This document shows positions 48,359 to 58,149 of a stretch of 64,000 nucleotides of DNA, one piece after another; positions within the stretch are counted from its first letter, which is position 1, and every line of letters starts with the position of its first letter. The notes beneath the pieces are model-generated. The model made no database searches. It was not told the DNA's origin and saw only the letters and a list, made by a program, of their open reading frames with translations. The translations under genes and the position numbers were made by a program. Source of the DNA: Shewanella sp. MR-4 (GTDB taxonomy: Bacteria; Pseudomonadota; Gammaproteobacteria; Enterobacterales; Shewanellaceae); contig NC_008321.1 in assembly GCF_000014685.1 (NCBI RefSeq), forward strand, positions 4,642,288 to 4,706,287. The letters are read 5' to 3'.

Positions 48359-49900
48359 TTACCAGGTTTGGGTTGCTACGAACTTGTCGAGGCCAGCTTT
48401 TAATTCAGCTTCGATATCGGCGTTATAATCGCCAGTCTCGTTGATAAGCTTGATTAAAGCAGCATGCTCGCTGTTCATGTACGAGAGCAGAGCGGCTTCG
48501 AAATCACCAACTTTGTTCAGCTCAACGCCCTTCAGGTAACCTTTTTCAGCTGCGAAAATAGACACAGCTTGAGCGGCTACGCTCATAGGAGCATATTGTT
48601 TTTGCTTCATCAGTTCGGTAACACGCACACCATGCTCAAGTTGAGCACGAGTTGCATCGTCTAAGTCAGATGCAAACTGTGAGAACGCAGCAAGTTCACG
48701 ATACTGTGCTAGAGCGGTACGGATACCACCAGACAGTTTCTTGATGATCTTAGTCTGAGCCGCACCACCAACACGAGAAACAGAAATACCTGGGTTAACC
48801 GCTGGACGTAAGCCAGAGTTAAACAGATCGGTCTCAAGGAAGATCTGACCGTCAGTAATAGAAATTACGTTGGTCGGTACGAATGCAGATACGTCACCCG
48901 CCTGAGTTTCAATAATAGGCAGCGCGGTTAAAGAACCGGTTTGACCTGTTACAGCACCCTTAGTGAACTTTTCTACATATTCTTCGTTTACGCGTGAAGC
49001 ACGCTCTAATAAACGAGAGTGTAGATAGAATACGTCACCAGGATAAGCTTCACGGCCTGGTGGACGCTTCAGCAGTAACGAGATCTGACGGTAAGCAACT
49101 GCTTGCTTAGACAGGTCATCGTATACGATCAGAGCATCTTCACCGCGGTCGCGGAAGTATTCACCCATAGCACAACCAGAGTATGGTGCTAAGTATTGCA
49201 GTGCCGCAGCTTCAGAAGCTGTTGCTACTACAACGATAGTGTTAGCTAATGCACCGTGCTCTTCTAGCTTGCGTACTACGTTAGCAATAGTAGAAGCCTT
49301 TTGGCCTACAGCTACGTACACACATTTGATGCCAGAATCGCGCTGGTTGATGATTGCGTCGATCGCCATAGCTGTTTTACCAGTTTGACGGTCGCCAATG
49401 ATCAATTCACGTTGGCCACGACCGATTGGGATCATAGCGTCAACGGCTTTATAACCAGTTTGAACTGGTTGATCTACTGACTTACGCTCGATAACACCTG
49501 GTGCGATCACTTCAACAGGAGAGAAACCATCGTTGTCGATAGCGCCTTTTCCGTCAATTGGCTCACCCAGAGTGTTAACTACACGGCCTAATAGGCCGCG
49601 ACCGACTGGAACTTCCAGAATACGGCCAGTAGTTTTAACTTTTACGCCCTCTGCTAAATCAGCATAAGGACCCATTACTACGGCACCGACAGAATCACGT
49701 TCAAGGTTCAACGCGATTGCAAAACGGCTACCAGGCAGTTCGATCATTTCACCTTGCATCACATCGGCTAGGCCGTGGATGCGGATAATGCCGTCACTAA
49801 CCGCAACGATAGTACCTTCGTTACGAGATTCGCTAACGACTTCGAACTGCTCGATCCGCTGCTTAATCAGATCGCTGATTTCAGTGGAATTCAGTTGCAT
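48359..49900 (-). CDS. atpA: ATP synthase F1 alpha subunit
   Basis: The non-catalytic nucleotide-binding alpha subunit (513 residues) starts [20 protein letters not shown] and carries the P-loop [15 protein letters not shown], the family segment [26 protein letters not shown] and the arginine finger in [12 protein letters not shown] chose ATG at 49900, which gives the family length, rather than the in-frame TTG two codons earlier. Confidence 0.98.
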
Positions 49901-49914
49901 GCTCAAACTCCCAA

Positions 49915-50448
49915 TTACGACTGCAGCTTTTCAGACAGACGCGATAACTTACCGCGGACAGAGCCATCAATGACTAAGTCACCTGCCTTAATAATTACAC
50001 CGGCGATGAGCGCGGCGTCAGTGCTGCAATTCAGCTTAACTTTGCGTGCGAGACGTTTCTCTAAAGAAATACTGATCTGCTGCTTTTGTTCAGAGCTGAG
50101 CTCAGCTGCAGAAACCACATCGGCTTCCACTTCTTTTGCCCACTCATTACGGTATTGAGCAAAAAGCTCAGATACAGCAGGTAGTACCTTTAAGCGACCG
50201 TTTTCAGCCATTACCTTTATCAAGTTCTGACCTTGCTCATTGATTTGCTCACCACACACACTAATAAAGAGTGCGGCAAGTTTTGTACTAGCTAAAGAGC
50301 CAGTTAGCAGTGGCTGCATGGTTTCGTTTTCACTAACCAGTGCGGCAAACGTGAGCATTTCTGCCCAGGTATCCACTGCATTATGTTCAACAGCAACGTC
50401 AAAAGCTGCCTTTGCGTAAGGGCGAGCGATGGTGGTTAATTCAGCCAT
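49915..50448 (-). CDS. atpH: ATP synthase F1 delta subunit
   Basis: The delta subunit (177 residues) links F1 to the peripheral b2 stalk. It begins [18 protein letters not shown], the family N-terminus that binds the alpha subunit, and ends with the conserved [23 protein letters not shown] segment. It lies 16 bp after atpF. Confidence 0.97.
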
Positions 50449-50464
50449 AACTCAAACTCCCTTA

Positions 50465-50935
50465 TCAAATTTCAGCGACTAGTTTATTAACTATGTCACT
50501 GTGGGCGGCTGGATCAATAGAACGCTCAAGGATCTTCTCAGCACCCATGATGGCAAGAGTAGCAACCTGCTTACGCAGATCCTCTTTCACGCGATTACGT
50601 TCAGCTTCAATTTCTGCTTTACCCTGAGCGATGATTTTTGCACGCTCAGCGTCTGCTTCGGCTTTAGCTTCTTCAACTATTTGAGCTTTACGCTTGTTAG
50701 CTTGCTCAATAATTTCGTTAGCAGTCACCTTGGCTTCTTTTAGTTGGTCAGTCGCTTTCGCTTGAGCCAACTCCAGGTCTTTTACCGCACGATCAGCATC
50801 AGCTAGACCGTCAGCAATCCTTTTTTGGCGCGCTTCGATGGCATTCATCAAAGGGGGCCATACAAACTTCATGCAGAACCACACGAAGATGATAAAGGCG
50901 ACCGTCTGACCGATTAGGGTAGCGTTGAAATTCAC
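50465..50935 (-). CDS. atpF: ATP synthase F0 b subunit
   Basis: The b subunit (156 residues) has one N-terminal membrane helix (LIGQTVAFIIFVWFCMKFVWPPL) and a long charged dimerising coiled coil (IEARQKRIADGLADADRAVKDL onward). It forms the peripheral stalk that holds F1 against rotation. Length equals that of E. coli b. Confidence 0.98.
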   Translation of the reverse strand: MNFNATLIGQTVAFIIFVWFCMKFVWPPLMNAIEARQKRIADGLADADRAVKDLELAQAKATDQLKEAKVTANEIIEQANKRKAQIVEEAKAEADAERAKIIAQGKAEIEAERNRVKEDLRKQVATLAIMGAEKILERSIDPAAHSDIVNKLVAEI

Positions 50936-50973
50936 AACAGCCTCCTATTTAGAGTTAAGACAGAAGCGTTTTC

Positions 50974-51225
50974 TTACAGCATTGCACCCAGTGGGTTGGT
51001 GAACAGCATGAATAATGCGATACCAACACCGATCATTGTTACGGCGTCTAACAGACCCGCTACGATGAACATTTTAACTTGCAGCATAGGAGCCATTTCT
51101 GGTTGACGCGCAGCGCCTTCCAGGAACTTGCCACCTAATAAGCCGAAACCGATTGCAGTACCAAGAGCACCCATACCAATCAGCAGAGCAACAGCGATAG
51201 CTGTCATGCCTAAAATCGTTTCCAT
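50974..51225 (-). CDS. atpE: ATP synthase F0 c subunit
   Basis: The 83-residue rotor-ring subunit is a two-helix hairpin with the polar loop ARQPE and the ion-carrying carboxylate D60 in VAGLLDAVTMIG. The lack of the glutamine and serine/glutamate ligands of sodium-type rings indicates a proton-driven enzyme. Confidence 0.98.
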   Translation of the reverse strand: METILGMTAIAVALLIGMGALGTAIGFGLLGGKFLEGAARQPEMAPMLQVKMFIVAGLLDAVTMIGVGIALFMLFTNPLGAML

Positions 51226-51295
51226 CTGTATCTCCAGTATCTAAAATCTAAATCTAATTAGTTGATGATTTAGTTTAAAATTTCTTCAGCAATCC

Positions 51296-52090
51296 TTAAT
51301 GATCTTCATGTGCCATGCTTAAGTAAACAATGGTCAACATCATGAAGATAAACGCCTGCAGCGTGATAACCAAAATGTGGAAAATTAACCAACCTAGTTG
51401 CAGAGTCACACCTAGGGAAGATAATAACAAGTTGGTACCATACATCAGCGCAATAAGGATGAAGATCAACTCACCTGCGTACAAGTTACCGAATAGACGC
51501 AATGCCAATGAAATTGGTTTAGCGATTAAGGTAACAGTCTCTAATAGGAGGTTGACGGGTATCATTGCCTTATGGTTAAAGGGCTGTAGCGTCAGTTCTT
51601 TAACAAAACCAGACACGCCTTTGACCTTAATGCTGTAGTAAATAATCAGCACAAACACACCAATAGCTAAGCTGAAGGTGATGTTTACATCAGTCGTCGG
51701 AACCACTTTTAAGTATGGAACGCCCGCTAAACTTGCTAACCAAGGCAGCCAGTCTACAGGGAGCATATCCATGAAGTTCATCATGAATACCCATACAAAA
51801 ATGGTCAGAGCTAAAGGCGCGATCAGGGCATTGCGGCCATGAAAACTTTCTTTCACGCTGTTATCAACGAACTCAACGATCATCTCGATAAAGCATTGCA
51901 GCTTACCGGGAACACCTGAAGTCGCTTTTTTACCAACACTACGGAAAATCCACAGGAACAGAACACCAAGACCAACCGAAAAGAACAACGAATCAATGTG
52001 CCATGTCCAGAAACCTTCACCAACGTGTAAGTTGGTAAGGTGATGCTGGATATAGCCCTGCGGTGTTAACGCTTCACCAGTTGCAGCCAT
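51296..52090 (-). CDS. atpB: ATP synthase F0 a subunit
   Basis: The 264-residue membrane subunit forms the proton half-channels. It has several hydrophobic helices and the essential arginine in ISLALRLFGNLYAGELIF, with the conserved glutamine helix LGWLIFHILVITLQAFIFMML near the C-terminus. It follows atpI by 12 bp and precedes atpE. Confidence 0.98.
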   Translation of the reverse strand: MAATGEALTPQGYIQHHLTNLHVGEGFWTWHIDSLFFSVGLGVLFLWIFRSVGKKATSGVPGKLQCFIEMIVEFVDNSVKESFHGRNALIAPLALTIFVWVFMMNFMDMLPVDWLPWLASLAGVPYLKVVPTTDVNITFSLAIGVFVLIIYYSIKVKGVSGFVKELTLQPFNHKAMIPVNLLLETVTLIAKPISLALRLFGNLYAGELIFILIALMYGTNLLLSSLGVTLQLGWLIFHILVITLQAFIFMMLTIVYLSMAHEDH

Positions 52091-52102
52091 GATTCATCCC
52101 AC

Positions 52103-52486
52103 TTAACTTTGCTTGAAGTATAAAGGTGCTGTCCAATGCACTATCAACGTCAGCACATAACAAACAAAAAGCGGCATAAATGCCACCTCAAGCTTGCTAA
52201 ACACCAATGAAAACATTGCGATGGTTAACAGCAACTTTACCGCTTCCCCCCAGTAAAAAGTTTTAATCACTTTTGCAGCTGAACTTGCTCCCGTATGAGA
52301 GAAAGCGAGGGTCGCGAATACAAAATTAGGGAGCACAGCAATTGAACCACCTGCTAACGCAGAATAGCCAAACTGAACTCCCCACACGACGAAAAAGAGA
52401 ATTGAAGCACCCCCAGCCACCGCCGCCTGCATCATCACCAATTTATAGGCTGACCACCGGCCACGACGCGCTAAAACCTTACTCAA
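52103..52486 (-). CDS. atpI: ATP synthase assembly protein AtpI
   Basis: AtpI is a small membrane protein that helps assemble the c-ring and is not part of the finished enzyme. From the TTG at 52486 the 127-residue protein starts SKVLARRGRWSAYKLVMMQAAVAGG and has four hydrophobic segments. A GGAG-containing site precedes this TTG; the in-frame ATG at 52558 would add a stretch without family similarity. It begins the operon, so its promoter should lie in 52490-52700. Confidence 0.85.
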   Translation of the reverse strand: MSKVLARRGRWSAYKLVMMQAAVAGGASILFFVVWGVQFGYSALAGGSIAVLPNFVFATLAFSHTGASSAAKVIKTFYWGEAVKLLLTIAMFSLVFSKLEVAFMPLFVCYVLTLIVHWTAPLYFKQS

Positions 52487-52711
52487 CTCATCCTCTCCGC
52501 ATTCATACTTTTTGTTTCGATGACCGGATGACAAATATCCGTATTTTTGTCGATGCACAAAAAGCTTGCGAAAGTATACCTTTTCACGCCTTCATTGCAA
52601 CTTTGAGATAAGGAAAAACAGCACTTTTAACGTGATATAGCGCCAAAACAGTCAAAATCCAAAATTAACATATGTCACAAATTTACATTAAAAACTGTTA
52701 ATCTACAGACA

Positions 52712-53590
52712 TTAACGAATTTTGCTAAGAATTCCGTCTAATTCAGCCAGATTCTGATAGTTAATTACAATTTTACCCTTACCCTTACTGCTATGAGCGA
52801 TCGAAACCTTAGCACCTAATCTTTCAATTAACTGCTGCTCTAAACGACAAACATCTTGATCTTTAGTCGTAGTTTCGACGGGTTTGGACGGATTTAAGGT
52901 TTGGTTAATCAATCGTTCAGTTTCGCGAACGGTTAATTCCTTGGCAGCCACTAATCTCGCCAGATTTGTTTGTTCTTCACCCTCAATTGCGAGTAAAGCG
53001 CGTGCATGGCCCATATCAATGTCGCCATACTCGAGTAGACGCTTAACTGGTTCATTTAAACCATTTAACCGTAACAAGTTAGATACACTCGCACGAGATT
53101 TTCCCACAACATCGGCGACCTGTTGGTGAGTCAGCTCAAATTCTTGCATCAAACGTTGTAATGCAATGGCTTCTTCCATGGCATTTAAGTCTTCACGTTG
53201 GATGTTTTCAATCAAGGCAATGGCAACCGCCGCTTCATCGGGTACAGGCTTGACGATACAAGGGATTTTTTCAATGCCCGCTAATTGGGAAGCACGCCAA
53301 CGGCGTTCACCCGCGATAATCTCGTACTGGCTATCGCTGACAGGCCGCACCACAATCGGCTGGATAATGCCTTGGTTGCGGATGGAATGGGCGAGTTCTT
53401 CCAATGCCTCGGGAGACATGTCCTTACGAGGTTGGTATTTACCTGGTTGTAACAGGTCGAGATCCAGATGGATAAGTTCTTCTTTTTTATCGACAACGAC
53501 CACTTCTTCCGTGTGTTTTTTACTCGCGGCGTGGCTGTTACTCAGTAAAGCATCTAAGCCTTTACCTAACCCTCTTTTCTTTAACGTCAT
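52712..53590 (-). CDS. parB: Chromosome partitioning protein ParB
   Basis: ParB binds parS near the origin and loads as a CTP-dependent sliding clamp. The 292-residue protein has the N-terminal RGLGKGLDALLS box that contacts ParA, the CTPase/arginine-rich GERRWRASQLAG motif, the helix-turn-helix LTHQQVADVVGKSRASVSNLLRL, and a C-terminal dimerisation part. It follows parA by nine bases. No parS was found in the window. Confidence 0.97.
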   Translation of the reverse strand: MTLKKRGLGKGLDALLSNSHAASKKHTEEVVVVDKKEELIHLDLDLLQPGKYQPRKDMSPEALEELAHSIRNQGIIQPIVVRPVSDSQYEIIAGERRWRASQLAGIEKIPCIVKPVPDEAAVAIALIENIQREDLNAMEEAIALQRLMQEFELTHQQVADVVGKSRASVSNLLRLNGLNEPVKRLLEYGDIDMGHARALLAIEGEEQTNLARLVAAKELTVRETERLINQTLNPSKPVETTTKDQDVCRLEQQLIERLGAKVSIAHSSKGKGKIVINYQNLAELDGILSKIR

Positions 53591-53599
53591 GGTTATCCT

Positions 53600-54388
53600 T
53601 TACGCTCGCTTAGCCTGAGTTTTCTGTTCGGAACGGCGGATCATCTCGCCAGCCAGCGCCAAATAAGCCTTAGCCCCCGCGCTCGATTTATCGTAGTACA
53701 TGGCGGGAGCGCCAAAGCTTGGCGCCTCGGCCAAACGCACGTTACGCGGGATCACAGTGCGATAAACCTTATCGCCAAAGTGTTGTTTTAGCTGATCGGA
53801 CACATCATTTGACAGGCGATTACGCGGATCGTACATAGTGCGTAGAATCCCTTCGATACCCAAACCAGGGTTAACCACAGCCGCCAATTTAGTGATGGTA
53901 TCGATCAAAGCGGTTAAACCTTCAAGCGCGAAATACTCACACTGCATTGGCACCAGTACTGAGTCGGCCGCCGACATGGCATTGACCGTCAGCATATTGA
54001 GCGAAGGAGGACAGTCGATAAAGATATAATCATATTGATCTTTTATCGGTGCGAGCGCATTACGTAAACGCACTTCTCGAGCAAAAAACTCCATGAGTTT
54101 GATTTCTGCCGCGGTCACATCACCGTTACTGGCGATTAGATCATATTTTCCCGTGGTATCTTTGACCACGATGTCATCGAAAGGCTTTTCTTCAACCAGC
54201 AATTCGTAAGCCGTATTCTCGACTTCGTATTTATCGACACCACTGCCCATGGTGGCATTGCCCTGAGGATCGAGATCGATCAGCAGCACTTTACGCTTAG
54301 TCGCGGCTAAAGAGGCGGCTAAGTTGACACAAGTTGTTGTTTTCCCTACGCCACCTTTCTGGTTGGCCACGGCAATTACTTTACCCAC
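53600..54388 (-). CDS. parA: Chromosome partitioning ATPase ParA
   Basis: ParA is a Walker-type ATPase that moves ParB-bound origins. The 262-residue protein has the deviant P-loop ANQKGGVGKTTTCVNLA, the Walker B region YDYIFIDCPPSL, and a DLDPQGNAT segment. The start codon is GTG. It lies between rsmG and parB, as in pseudomonads and vibrios. Confidence 0.97.
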   Translation of the reverse strand: MGKVIAVANQKGGVGKTTTCVNLAASLAATKRKVLLIDLDPQGNATMGSGVDKYEVENTAYELLVEEKPFDDIVVKDTTGKYDLIASNGDVTAAEIKLMEFFAREVRLRNALAPIKDQYDYIFIDCPPSLNMLTVNAMSAADSVLVPMQCEYFALEGLTALIDTITKLAAVVNPGLGIEGILRTMYDPRNRLSNDVSDQLKQHFGDKVYRTVIPRNVRLAEAPSFGAPAMYYDKSSAGAKAYLALAGEMIRRSEQKTQAKRA

Positions 54389-54462
54389 AATGTCACCCTG
54401 TATGTAAATTCTGGTTTATTGCCTACTTAAAAATCCATGCGAAATGAGGAGCTTTAAGCCTG

Positions 54463-55083
54463 TTATTCTTTGATTATTTTGAGTAAATGTCTTTGCTCAT
54501 CGAGTCTAGGCACTTTGAGTTCGATGGTTTCGGTCACCACAAATCCAGCGGGGATTTGTTGCATCTCTTCATCACTCAGTTGTCCCTTGAGCGCATAAAA
54601 TTGTCCATGCTCGGCAGGCAAGTGATGGCACCATGTCAACATATCATGGATTGAGGCAAAGGCGCGGCTCAGCACTCCATCGAACTTTTGCTCGGGTTGA
54701 TAGGCCTCGACTCGGCTCTCTATCGAACTAATATTGTGGATCCCGAGTTCAAAGGCCACTTGCTTTTGAAAGCGGATACGCTTGCCTAAGCTATCGAGCA
54801 GCACAAAGGTCTTATCAGGATTCATAATCGCTAAAGGAATGCCGGGCAGCCCAGGTCCAGTACCCACATCGATAAAGCGCTCGCCCTGCAAATGGGGCGA
54901 CACCACTAAGCTGTCCATAATATGGCGGACAAGCATCGCCTCAGGATCTCTTACCGAGGTTAAGTTATAAGCTTTATTCCATTTGTTGAGCATGCCAACA
55001 AAATCAAGCAGTTGTTTTTTCTGCTCAGCCGTGGCGGGCAGATTAATTTCGGCTAAATAGGCCTCTAACTGGGCAGATAACAC
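54463..55083 (-). CDS. rsmG: 16S rRNA (guanine527-N7)-methyltransferase
   Basis: RsmG (GidB) makes m7G527 in 16S rRNA; loss gives low-level streptomycin resistance in many bacteria. The 206-residue protein has the SAM-binding ERFIDVGTGPGLPGIPLAI and the family segments KWNKAYNLTSVRDPEAMLVRHIMDSL and SRAFASI. The start is GTG behind a GAGGTT site. It is downstream of mnmG, separated by a spacer with a stem-loop. Confidence 0.97.
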   Translation of the reverse strand: MLSAQLEAYLAEINLPATAEQKKQLLDFVGMLNKWNKAYNLTSVRDPEAMLVRHIMDSLVVSPHLQGERFIDVGTGPGLPGIPLAIMNPDKTFVLLDSLGKRIRFQKQVAFELGIHNISSIESRVEAYQPEQKFDGVLSRAFASIHDMLTWCHHLPAEHGQFYALKGQLSDEEMQQIPAGFVVTETIELKVPRLDEQRHLLKIIKE

Positions 55084-55145
55084 TGAACAACCTCAATAAA
55101 GATACGATTATAAACTCGCTGGCTATTATGAAGCTCTGAAACGTC

Positions 55146-55171
55146 GAAGGGAAGCCTGAATGCTTCCCTTC
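55146..55171 (-). repeat. 10-bp stem-loop between mnmG and rsmG
   Basis: GAAGGGAAGC / GCTTCCCTTC with a 6-base loop. No T-run follows on the minus strand, so it may attenuate or protect RNA rather than terminate. Confidence 0.6.
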
Positions 55172-55200
55172 TGCGACCAAACTGGCGATTAAGCTAGCTT

Positions 55201-57090
55201 TTACGCACTCTTGCGTAATAAACCGCGTTTTTTCAGATGCACTAGCAGAATTGAAATCGCTGCCGGAGTAATACCTGAGATACGCGATGCTTGGCCAATG
55301 GTTTCGGGCTTATGGCTATTTAACTTAGCAATAACCTCGTTTGAAAGCCCAGGAACCTCTTTGTAATCAAGGTTCAATGGCAAACCTGTGTTCTCATTAC
55401 GAACCGCTTTGTTGATCTCTTCCTGCTGACGTTGGATATAGCCAGAGTACTTCACCTGGATCTGTACTTGCTCGGCAGCGAGTGGATCGGCAAGACCTGG
55501 ACCAAAGCCTTCAATCTGCATCAGCTTGCTGTAATCCATTTCTGGACGACGCAGCAACTCTTCAAACGACGCTTCACGGGAGATCGGCGTGTTTAAATGC
55601 GGATTTAACACTGGCACTAAAGGTGAATTTGGATGGATCCATTGGCTACGTAGACGTTGCAGTTCTAACTCGATCGATTCCAGTTTTTCACTGAAAGAGG
55701 CCCAACGCGCATCATCCACCAGACCCAGTTCACGACCTTTTGCCGTTAAGCGCAGATCGGCGTTGTCTTCACGCAGCAGTAGGCGGTATTCGGCGCGGCT
55801 GGTAAACATACGGTAGGGCTCTTTGGTGCCTAAGGTTGATAAATCGTCAACCAATACGCCGATATAAGCTTCATCACGGCGAGGGCACCAAGCTTCTTTG
55901 CCTTGAACCTGCAGCGCAGCGTTCATCCCAGCGAGTAAACCTTGAGCACCGGCTTCTTCATACCCCGTAGTACCGTTGATTTGGCCCGCGAAGAACAAAC
56001 CATTGATCGTTTTGGTTTCTAACGAATTTTTAAGATCCCTTGGATCAAAATAATCGTACTCAATAGCATAACCAGGGCGAACAATCTCAGCATTTTCCAT
56101 GCCTTGGATCGAACGAACCAGATTTAACTGCACATCGAAGGGCAAGCTGGTGGAGATGCCGTTAGGGTAGATCTCGTTAGTATTTAATCCTTCGGGTTCG
56201 ATAAAGATCTGGTGTGATGATTTATCTGAAAAACGATGGATCTTGTCTTCGATAGAAGGGCAGTAACGTGGACCAATCCCCTCGATCACGCCTGAATACA
56301 TAGGGCTGCGATCTAAGCCACCACGAATAATATCGTGAGTCTTTTCATTGGTGTGTGTAATCCAACATGAAATTTGTTTCGGGTGATGACTCACATCACC
56401 CATAAATGACATCACAGGTAATGGCGTATCGCCTTTCTGCTCTGTCATTTGGGTAAAATCAATGGTATTGGCGTCGATACGGGGTGGTGTACCCGTTTTT
56501 AAACGGCCAACACGGATTGGCAACTCGCGTAAGCGATGGGCGAGTGCGATTGATGGTGGATCGCCAGCACGACCGCCACTGTAATTTTCTAAACCAATAT
56601 GGATTTTACCACTGAGGAAAGTCCCCGCGGTTAATACCACGGCTGGAGCTTCGAAGGCTAAGCCCATTTGGGTAATCACACCTACAACGCGGTCATTCTC
56701 AACAACTAGATCATCAACTGCCTGTTGAAAAATGCGTAAGTTGGGTTGGTTTTGCAGAATATTTTGGATCTTCTGACGGTACAGAGCGCGATCGGCCTGA
56801 GCACGAGTCGCTCTTACCGCTGGACCTTTACTCGAGTTTAGGGTTCTAAATTGGATCCCTGCGTAGTCGGTTGCGATCGCCATTGCACCGCCTAATGCAT
56901 CGATTTCTTTTACCAAATGACCTTTGCCAATACCACCGATTGCTGGGTTGCATGACATTTGTCCTAGAGTATCAAGATTGTGCGTCAGCAATAATGTTTT
57001 AGAGCCCATTCTTGCTGCAGCCAATGCGGCTTCAGTTCCGGCATGACCACCACCTACAACAATAACATCAAACCGTTCATGAAAATGCAT
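55201..57090 (-). CDS. mnmG: tRNA uridine-5-carboxymethylaminomethyl modification enzyme MnmG
   Basis: MnmG (GidA) works with MnmE to modify the wobble uridine of several tRNAs, using FAD, NADH and methylenetetrahydrofolate. The 629-residue protein has the FAD motif [22 protein letters not shown], the [23 protein letters not shown] motif with its catalytic cysteine, and TGTPPRID. Its partner mnmE lies 3 kb to the right. It is transcribed away from oriC. Confidence 0.98.
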
Positions 57091-57119
57091 GACCCTACCT
57101 TTAGTAACTTAAGAGACCC

Positions 57120-57530
57120 AACGTGAGCCGATCATTTTAGCATTTGCTTTGAATGAGGTGAATGATCATTTTTAGAAAATGGATCCATTGGATCGGGACT
57201 AATAGATCTTAAGATCTTTATATAGATCTTCTTATTATGTTTACTATTAGGATCGCACTTTCCTGTGGGTAAGGCTATTTCCTTATTTATATCAATAGCT
57301 AACTAACTTTCATTCTTGTGATCTAGAGGCGATCTACTGCAATAAAAGGTGGGGATAGATCCGCTATTTATCCACAGGGTGGATCTTTGAGCGGATCAGG
57401 TTGTGAATAGCACAGAGGTTGATCAGATCTAAATAATAGTTTATCCACAAAAATATACATTAAAGTAGCTTTTTGTGGATAAATAAGATCTAAACTGTGG
57501 GTTGTTTGGGATGTTTTCCAAGAGAGGATC
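57120..57530. other. oriC: Chromosomal replication origin oriC
   Basis: The spacer between mnmG and mioC, the E. coli oriC position, holds AT-rich GATCT-type 13-mers (57204-57250), then ATTAGGATCGCACTTTCCTG, nearly the E. coli sequence, next to the R1-like DnaA box TGTGGGTAA (57264-57272). Exact boxes are TTATCCACA at 57368-57376 and 57441-57449 and TGTGGATAA at 57474-57482; TGTGAATAG at 57402-57410 is a weaker one. About 17 GATC sites are present, as expected for Dam/SeqA control. Confidence 0.95.
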
Positions 57531-57971
57531 TTAAATTTGATCTTGCCATTGTGCCAACCAGGCTAAAGCTGGGTCTTCTGGCACTGGATCCTGTTGTACA
57601 TCGATCTGGATCTTATCCACAATGACTTTTGCACCACTGTATTCGAGCGCTTCAATTAATTTTTCAGGGCCTTGGCAAAAGGTGTCATAACTCGAATCGC
57701 CAATTGCACATAGGGCGAATTGGACTTGGGTAAGATCTGGTGTGTTTAGCAGCAGTTCTTTACAAAATGGCTGTAAATTGTCGGGTAGATCACCGGCTCC
57801 GTGAGTCGATGAGACGATGATCCAAAGGGAATAAGGTTGCAGATCATCCAAAGTTGGGCTCAAAAAGGTATCGACTTCATGTCCTAAAGGCGTGAGTTGA
57901 GCCTGCATTTCATCCGCAATATATTCACTGCTGCCGAGGGTGGTACCGACTAATATCGCAATCTTGGTCAT
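57531..57971 (-). CDS. mioC: Flavodoxin MioC
   Basis: MioC is an FMN flavodoxin; the E. coli protein supports biotin synthase activity. The 146-residue protein has the phosphate loop ILVGTTLGSSEYIAD and the SSTHGAGDLPDNL and CAIGDSSYDTFCQGPEKL flavin loops. It is transcribed into oriC, as in E. coli, where mioC transcription affects origin activity. The divergent peptide transporter starts about 180 bp away. Confidence 0.95.
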   Translation of the reverse strand: MTKIAILVGTTLGSSEYIADEMQAQLTPLGHEVDTFLSPTLDDLQPYSLWIIVSSTHGAGDLPDNLQPFCKELLLNTPDLTQVQFALCAIGDSSYDTFCQGPEKLIEALEYSGAKVIVDKIQIDVQQDPVPEDPALAWLAQWQDQI

Positions 57972-58149
57972 TGTTACTGCTCTCTGTGGTCGTTAATTTC
58001 TATCATTTTTGGGGCTTACATCTAGTTACAGTGTTTTGCTGTATAAATTTACTCACTATTGATTTGCAGTCTGCTAGTATCCTTGACTGCAATCTTAGTT
58101 TTATCGCGATCAAAGTAAATTTTATATAACAATTATAATAGGATAACTG

